Positions 57,681-64,000 of a stretch of DNA of 64,000 nucleotides are shown here, piece after piece. The translations under genes and the position numbers were made by a program. The stretch's first letter is position 1; every line of letters begins with the position of its first letter. The notes under the pieces were generated by a model. The model searched no databases and was not told the origin of the DNA. It worked only from the letters and a program-made list of their open reading frames with translations. Source of the DNA: Cerrena zonata (Eukaryota; Basidiomycota; Agaricomycetes; Polyporales; Cerrenaceae); the NCBI GenBank assembly GCA_038087015.1, contig JASBNA010000038.1, positions 1-64,000 of the forward strand, given 5' to 3'.

Positions 57681-58440
57681 TCAATTGGGGTAAAGAAGAC
57701 GTCCTGTGGGAATAGAAAACAAACCGACCAGGGTCTCGAGTACGCCGTCGGTTTCCTCTTCGTCAGAAATAGTTGACGGTTGATTATCAGCCTCGCGCAT
57801 AATCCGCTCGCTTCTGCCTTGTTGAGGGAGGTAGGAAGGGCGAGAAGATACCAATACCACGAAGAAGCTATTTTGTGAGTCTCGTCTAGTCATGAGGAGA
57901 TCAAGGCTACGAAGGCCACAACGCAAGGGTCCCCGGTCCCAATAATCGACTTGACCGCTAAGTGCTAACTGCGGTAGTCAGTGAGATTCTGCTGTCAGAT
58001 TACGCAGACGCATAGATACGGAGAAAGAACAAGGACTGCAATCTTGCATATGTTGCCACCGGTGCAATATAGGATGCAAATATCAGCCAACGATTGTACG
58101 CAACTGAGCTCGCATCGTCCATCCTCAATTAGAAGGCTACAGAATTAGAACGAAGAATAATGCGGGAATGCGCAGAAGAAACAATCACGATTTGTATGAA
58201 ACCATCTCCGCGTCCGATTGCGAGTGTAGTCGGGTGTTGGATGCATGGGCTTTGCGGTGACGCTGTGCGTTGATTGATGATTATACGAGATATTGGAAGG
58301 AATCCTGGACGTACTTGAGAAAATGAACTTCTTTCTGAACGAGCCCATAGCAAAAGTGCCAAGTAGTTGATGCTAGTCATCATGACAAATGTCCGAAGAA
58401 GCATGAACATCGGAAAATCGCGCTTGAGGGAGCGCGTTGG
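57681..58440 (-). pseudogene. Possible 3' fragment of another DUF6533-type gene
   Basis: On the minus strand a segment RSLKRDFPMFMLLRTF...SINYLALLLW followed by SRIIINQR resembles the last helix and conserved Arg-rich end of DUF6533/DUF6534 proteins. An acidic tail (TISDEEETDGVLETLVGLF) ends at 57681. I could not connect these pieces to a complete upstream gene, so it may be a remnant or a gene with unrecognised exons. Confidence 0.28.
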
Positions 58441-59259
58441 TAAGGTTTGAATGTCTTAGAATGACTGAATAACATGTCACATGTTAGTAACTTCCTTGAT
58501 GATGAACATATTGGAACAACGTACTTTGGATATTTACTAAAAGTCTGCCGGTCGAAATCATGGCAACTATAGTTAGTTAACGTTACATCTTACATCCTAT
58601 AGACCACTCAGCCGCAGTCTCGGCGGGCATTGGGTTATTGATTTGCTCGTGAGGGATATGTATTCCAAGAGGTTAGACCAATAACTCAGATTCTGCTATC
58701 TGAAAGAGGATAAGACCCAAGGCTGAGATGAAGTACTGAGCTGTCAAGAAGCCTGATCATGAACCGACTCCGAGTCTAAGCAGCTGGCGTGGCCATTATG
58801 TAATAGGACAGATAGTGGAAATGTGAATCCGAGGTTCCGGGATAGATCATCCCGTTCAATCAAGATAATCTAGCCCCGTTCGTGCGTGGATACTAGGTTG
58901 TTGTTGTGCGTAGGAGATCTACAGCAGCCAGCGGTGGAAGATTGAGAGTACGAGTACCACAATTTAAGACGGGGTTGACGGTCTCGGGAGGGTTTCGAAC
59001 ATTGTCGAAGCGCTCAACATCAACTATAGTTGATGCTGGTAAAGACTCACTCATCACAGACGAACGTGGAAAACCTCCCTCAGTAAGGGTCGTGAAACTT
59101 AAAGCGAAAGTTAAAGTGCAGCCTCTCTTATGTCGTGTGTTGTCAGACTTCGGAAACGGATCCAGAATCATTCCTAAATCGGCGACAAATATCGATAGAT
59201 TAGATTTCATGCTGTTCTACTTTGAATACTTTTAGTTTCTTCGCTCAAGCATCCGAAGA
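58441..59259. other. Intergenic region
   Basis: Open frames of about 105 codons overlap on both strands at 58893-59235. Neither has recognisable motifs, splice partners or codon evidence that I can judge. Confidence 0.4.
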
Positions 59260-60401
59260 CTATGAGCTAACAGCGGAAACATTTTGGAAGACCACCATTT
59301 CGTTCGTGCTAGACCAGGTGGTAGGAAAGGATACACTACTTGGAGGGTCGTTGAATGCACCGAGTTTCAGCACTCGGTATACTCGACACGTCATGATGCT
59401 ATGAAATATACTGATCAGAACGTTTACCTGGCCGACGAGGGGCCCAGCAAAATCAGAAGACATCGTGAATATGATGACAACAATTGAAACATGCATCCCA
59501 ATGGTCGCCCTGTTGATAAACGATTGTGAGCACTAGTAAACGGGACTCAAAAGAAATTGGGACATGCAGATAATATATTAGTCCGGAGCGGACGAACACT
59601 CCCGAGAGGTGTCCCATATGTTTTGTCGATAAAGCCGATCTGACTCTTGCGAGCCAAGATAACTCTGGGCTATGCATAGCAAACCCAGCTAGAATCGCCA
59701 TCATCGTTGTGGTATCAAATATCACCAGTGCGAGATATGGGACAAATATGAACCAACTATTGTACTCTGTTTCACCTTCGCATCTGCCATCCTGGGTCTC
59801 AACGCTGGAGAATTTGTACCCTGGGAAGACGAGGAATGAAGTAAAGGTCGACAACCATAGAACCATACAGATAATCAAGGTTCCTCGTGGACGAAAATGT
59901 TCAGGAATTGCTCGAATGCGTAGGAAGAACAACCATGAGTTGCATGGTATGATCACTGCAAGAACGAATTTTCCAGCAAGTAGGAATGAGTGTCGATGAC
60001 AAGAAGTTGGTGGCAACGCTGTGTGTTATATGAGCTACCATGTCATCGCGGAATGAATGTGCACCTTACATATGGCAATACAGTTCACGCTCGCCTCGCT
60101 CATAGCTAAAAGCCTAAATGGGCACTGTCAGCAATTGTCGTAGTCCCATGAAAAAGCAGAATTACCGGGACAGAATATAAATTATGTCTGGAAGTTTGAG
60201 TGAATGTATTGACAAGAGTTGAATATCGTCGAAGATTCCGAGAAGAACATCATATGTGACTAACTACTTCGAAATAATTCATCAGCATAATATAATACGG
60301 AATCTCTCGATGCTCACTGAGACGGCAGCAACAGCAATGTAGTTGGTTGCTTGATAAAAGGACGTAATTTTCAATATGTCTCCGCTCGAGTCTGGAGACA
60401 T
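59260..60401 (-). CDS. DUF6533-like membrane protein, copy 4
   Basis: Starts MSPDSSGDILK at 60401 and ends at TAG 59260. Exons: NYIAVAAVS; a YDVLLGIFDDIQLLS...LPDIIYILSR exon; LLAMSEASVNCIAI; a long exon (PPTSCHRHSFLLAGKFV, IPCNSWLFFLRIRAIP, MVLWLSTFTSFLVFPGYK, VPYLALVIFDTTTMM, SGVFVRSGLIYYL); and TIGMHVSIVVII...ISIFHSIMTCRVYRVLKLGAF with a hydrophilic tail. No break was seen. It has the same exon plan as copy 3, its nearest intact neighbour on this strand. Confidence 0.6.
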
Positions 60402-61456
60402 CACATGGATGGTCAGTCGTTCAAAACAGAAACCATCGCCGCTTCTTATATAGGCCATATAACGTGCATCCTAGGGAATCTAGATCCTGCGTCATCATCG
60501 GCGTTATGCTTTGACGGCTGTCGATGAGGCACTCCTCCGGGAGGATGACTAAGCTGAGGAGCAGCCCAATATTCGTAGTAGTTGGATTACTTCAACAAGA
60601 CTAAAGGTTGTCGTTCTAGTATTACAGTAACTCAGGTGAGATGTTACCTATCAGAACCGCCGTCATACTTCAGCCTATCATATACAGTAAACATAACTTA
60701 CCGATCATGTGTCCTTCAAAGATGGTATTCCAGTTGTCCATGAAAGCGGAAGTAGGTCACATAATGCAGGCATAACTCCATTTGGTCTCGCGATGACGGT
60801 CCAAAATAGATGCATGCATACCGCCTCGAGTCAAATCGACACGACTCCTCAGCTTTCAATTTGACATCAATGATCATACGCCATGACCAGAGGAATAAAG
60901 TTAGGCTTCAGTCAGGTCGGAGCTGATTACCTAGTACGAAGGACGTACCAATGTATTGCGGCACCAGGATTGGATGTATGTGTATCTAGTATAAAGAATA
61001 TGATGTAACGGTGGACACCGGCTGGATATCGGGCACCACGAAGCATATATAGGAGGAAGGTTTTGAAGAGGGTAGTTTAAGCCTCAACCAGCGGTCCGGC
61101 TAGGAGCGGACATTAGTCCACTCCCGACCTGAGTCGCAACGGAATGAGTGCCTATGATTTGTTAAATGACAGTAGTGTCATTACCTATAAGGAGCACGGA
61201 TGTTAGAATAGAGCACAATAGTCATTGTTAAAGGGAGAGAGAGACAGAAAAATGAATCACGACAGGAAAGTCGTAGTCACGGTTGTAGACCATTATACGA
61301 GGCGGAACTCTATAGAAAATTTTGTCTAGAATTGGGAACTATTATCCCTTGAGAGATGGGTATTACTGATTGCACATCGGTGCAGGTGTCGGAGACTGAA
61401 AACCCACGTTAACCCCAACGATCATTCATACGGATGTTAGCATCATCCTAGAATCG
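60402..61456. other. 1-kb spacer in the membrane-protein array
   Basis: Nothing recognised. Spacing between copies here is about 1 kb, as between other members. Confidence 0.4.
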
Positions 61457-62608
61457 TTATGTAGCTTCAATTTCCATGCCTTGACTATCCAAGTCCGTAG
61501 AACTTGAACATTCAGATACATTTCGGAACACAACTATCCGACATGCTTCAGTAGTGGGAGCGGAAAGGGTGGTATCGTTTAAGTAGCCGAATGCCCCGAG
61601 TTTCAGAAGTCGGAACATCCGACACGCCAGAACTCCATGGAATATGTTGGCGAGGAGAGTTAATTGAATGATAAAGTTAGGAGGAAGAGCCGAGGTCAGC
61701 GCGATGACAGCTATCAAAAGATGTATCCCAATAGTTGCTCTATGACTAGTAGTTCAGTCATTGGCAGTAAACGTTTGGGAATACGACATACGAGTAATAT
61801 ATCTGTCCAGAACGTAGAAACAACTTCGATAAATATCCCAAGTCTTTGATTAGAAAGACTGATCTGAGTCTTTCCATCCAAGATGGGCCCGGGCCCAGCT
61901 TAACGAAGCCGTGTGAGATCGCCACCATGGTTGTGGTATCGAATATGACCACTGCGATGAGTGGTATACATAACAACCTGTTGTTGTAGTCGGTCACTAG
62001 CTCATATGAGCTACCTTGCTTCAGGGAATACAAGAAACGAGGTGAAGGTTGTTGCCCACAGGGCCGTACAGATAACGATAATTTCTCGGGGACAGAATTG
62101 GCTTGGAATCGCTCGGACACGGAGGAGGAATAGCCATGAGCTACAAGGAATGTGCAATGCATTTAACCACTTGGCTGCTGTGAGGAAGGGTCCCAACTGG
62201 CATGGATCGGCCGATAATGCTAGGCGAGAGCTTAATTCAGACGCTGCATGTCGTGGAAAAGATGCAACAGCTTACCTATATACGCACAGACGACACCAGC
62301 TTCCCCCATAGCTATTAGACTAAATAATTAGCATCAGTCACCGTCGTGTCTGTATAACGAAGAGTATGTACCGAGCGATAAAATATACGGCATCTGTAAA
62401 TTTTATTGTGCGTATGGATAGGATACGGATATCGTCCGAAAGGCCGAGTAGGAAATCATATACTTGTAGCTACCTCGGAAATAGTGTTAGACCTATTTTC
62501 TATGGCATATAGTTGTGTCGCTTACCGAGACAGTTCCAGAACAAGATGGTTCAGCCTTTGGCTTAGGAAGGGAAACTGGAGAGCGTCCATACTCGAGGTC
62601 GCAGACAT
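61457..62608 (-). pseudogene. DUF6533-like membrane protein, copy 5, frame-broken
   Basis: Starts MSATSSMDALQ at 62608. Exon 1 is one base short at its end compared with copies 2-4 (NHLVLELS instead of a NHLAVATVS-like end), which throws exon 2 (VYDFLLGLSDDIRILS) out of frame. A second break lies near 62025: the IPCSSWLFLLRVRAIP...SFLVFPEA frame meets stops, while the rest of the exon (YELVTDYNN, IPLIAVVIFDTTTMV, SKLFLRSGQIYYS) is in another frame. The last exon (NIFHGVLACRMFRLLKLGAFGYL) is open to TAA 61457. Two independent breaks make decay more likely than sequencing error. Confidence 0.55.
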
Positions 62609-62649
62609 GACACGGATGATGATCAAACCTTGACTTCATATCTTGGGGT

Positions 62650-63450
62650 TTATATCCTTATAGCGTTCCGAGGGTTTGCTTGATGTCTGTCAAGAGTGGA
62701 CTCTGTGAGGCGGTACGAGATTGTGTTGACAAAGGGAAAGCCAGAGATGCCATTAGCCCCGAAGGGCATAGGCGGTGGGAGCGAAGAAAGTGGTGTCGCT
62801 TGGCTTGGAGCACTGACCAGGGTAGAAAATCGGGATACTTGACACGTTATTATAGTATGAAATGTGCCGGTAAGGTGACTTGACTGGTCGATAGCAGGAA
62901 CAGCCGAGGACGTCGACGGAGAGATGGACACCAATGATGCTACTGCGGTGAGTCGTGATAGACGATTGAAACACCCCCAATATATGAACATCATATTTGA
63001 TAACGAGATGAAATCCTTCATATGTCATCAAAGCGTTTGATTAGGGTTATCGATGTCAATTTTGTAGTGTTGGGTGGACCCCTACCGAGACCGCAGTATC
63101 GAAGATAACCAGTCCCATAAACGGTGGACGCGACAGCCTGTCATTGTAAATTCGTAATCAGTTGTGGGTATGATATGAGGAAGAGACGAAGGTTGATGTC
63201 CACACGAATATATAAGTGGAGATGACAAACGAAAACCGGCGATGGACGTCTGTCATGAGTAAAGCCAAAGGATTCAAGACAGACCAAAGATAGCTCTATC
63301 CAAGCATTTCCAACTTCGTGACCTCAATGGCATACGTAGTAGCAAAGTTCGGAGAAAGAGCGAGAGATCGCGAAAGGCCGCGTATGAGATAGATCAATGA
63401 CGCTATGAATACAGCTCTAATCCGGTATCAATTGCGGAGCATGCAGAAGT
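62650..63450 (-). pseudogene. DUF6533-like membrane protein relic, copy 6
   Basis: Scattered matches only: RRFSFVISTYIFVWTSTFVSSS, a stop, then PFMGLVIFDTAVSV near 63240-63080; and a last-exon-like IIGVHLSV followed in another frame by HLTGTFHTIITCQVSRFSTL near 62960-62830. The order and spacing match the intact copies, but frames are broken many times. A decayed paralogue. Confidence 0.5.
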
Positions 63451-63584
63451 CGAGTCGGTATCTTTGAAAGGTAGATACCGCTCATCGGTACAGATGTCGA
63501 ATACCAGGAAGGCGACATACAACTCACCGTAAATATTAACCCTAACGGTACTTCGTTTAAATAACAACAAAACCCTAGTATCGG

Positions 63585-64000
63585 CTACGTAGCTTTGATC
63601 TCTATGTCCTTACTGTCCGGGTCCGGGGAAGTTGAGCATTCAGAAACATTTCGGAACACAATCGTTAGGTATGGCTCAGTAGCCTGGGTGGGAGCGTCAA
63701 GAGTGGTATCGGTTAAGTAGTCGAAGGCCCCGAGTTTCAAAAGTCGGAACATCCGACACGTCATGACTCCGTGGATGATAGTCGTTAACAGAGTCAGTTG
63801 AGCGATTATATCGGGAAGAAAGGCAGAGGACGATGCGATGATAGCCATCGCAAGATGTATCCCGATAGTTGCTCTATGACTAGTAGTTCAGTCATTGGCA
63901 GCAGTCGTTTGAAAATACGACATACGAGTAATATATCTGTCCAGAACGTAGAAACAACTTCGATAAATATCCCAAGTCTTTGATCAGCAAGACTGATCTG
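63585..64000 (-). CDS. DUF6533-like membrane protein, copy 7 (partial, runs off the window)
   Basis: The last exon (SSAFLPDIIAQLTLLT, IIHGVMTCRMFRLLKLGAFDYL, ending EIKAT at TAG 63585) and the end of the preceding exon (SVLLIKDLGYLSKLFLRSGQIYYS at the window edge) are visible. It is strikingly similar to copy 5 in both coding sequence and intron, so the two are recent duplicates. Whether the missing 5' part is intact cannot be seen. Confidence 0.55.

Noticed and set aside
58893..59235. Overlapping ~105-codon frames on both strands
   Set aside because: No motif, no splice partners, and no way to prefer either strand; treated as chance.

Overview
The window is nuclear DNA of a filamentous basidiomycete, most likely an Agaricomycete. 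Three things point there: dense 50-70 nt GT-AG introns (a few GC-AG), fungus-restricted families (DUF6698, DUF6699, DUF6533-like membrane proteins, a class I hydrophobin, Plavaka and hAT transposases), and housekeeping genes of fungal type. No rRNA genes, functional tRNA genes or CRISPR arrays were seen.

Layout. 0-7.4 kb: a small unknown gene, a field of short CpG-bearing palindromes with one large inverted repeat, then a RecQ-like helicase gene with a frame-broken zinc-finger front end. 7.8-19.9 kb: about 12 kb bounded by two nearly identical ~715-bp repeats in inverted orientation. It holds a charged unknown protein, a TET/JBP-like 2-oxoglutarate/Fe(II) dioxygenase, an array of 14 spaced hairpins in purine-rich DNA, and a large unknown gene on the other strand with a one-base frame break in a C8 run. 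19.95-24.8 kb: a complete hAT transposon with terminal inverted repeats, an 8-bp target duplication, a multi-exon transposase and a second small divergent gene. 24.8-26.9 kb: minisatellites and AT-rich DNA.

26.9-35.2 kb: a Plavaka transposase with a PD-(D/E)XK nuclease-like gene downstream and a divergent DUF6698 gene upstream. 37-45 kb is ordinary chromosome: a Cdc14-type septation initiation network protein, a fumarylacetoacetate hydrolase family enzyme and a succinate-semialdehyde dehydrogenase with two 7-nt microexons. 45-52.7 kb is sparse, with a DUF6699 gene and a three-exon hydrophobin gene that no long reading frame reveals. 52.7-64 kb is a tandem array of at least seven DUF6533-like multi-pass membrane protein genes, one on the plus strand and the rest on the minus strand, several decayed, running off the window.

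Mobile or repeat DNA dominates the first 36 kb and conserved chromosomal genes the rest. The most unusual unit is the 12-kb block, where a DNA-base-oxidising type of enzyme sits beside covarying hairpins and two uncharacterised genes. No KDZ transposase, the usual partner of fungal TET/JBP genes, was found there.
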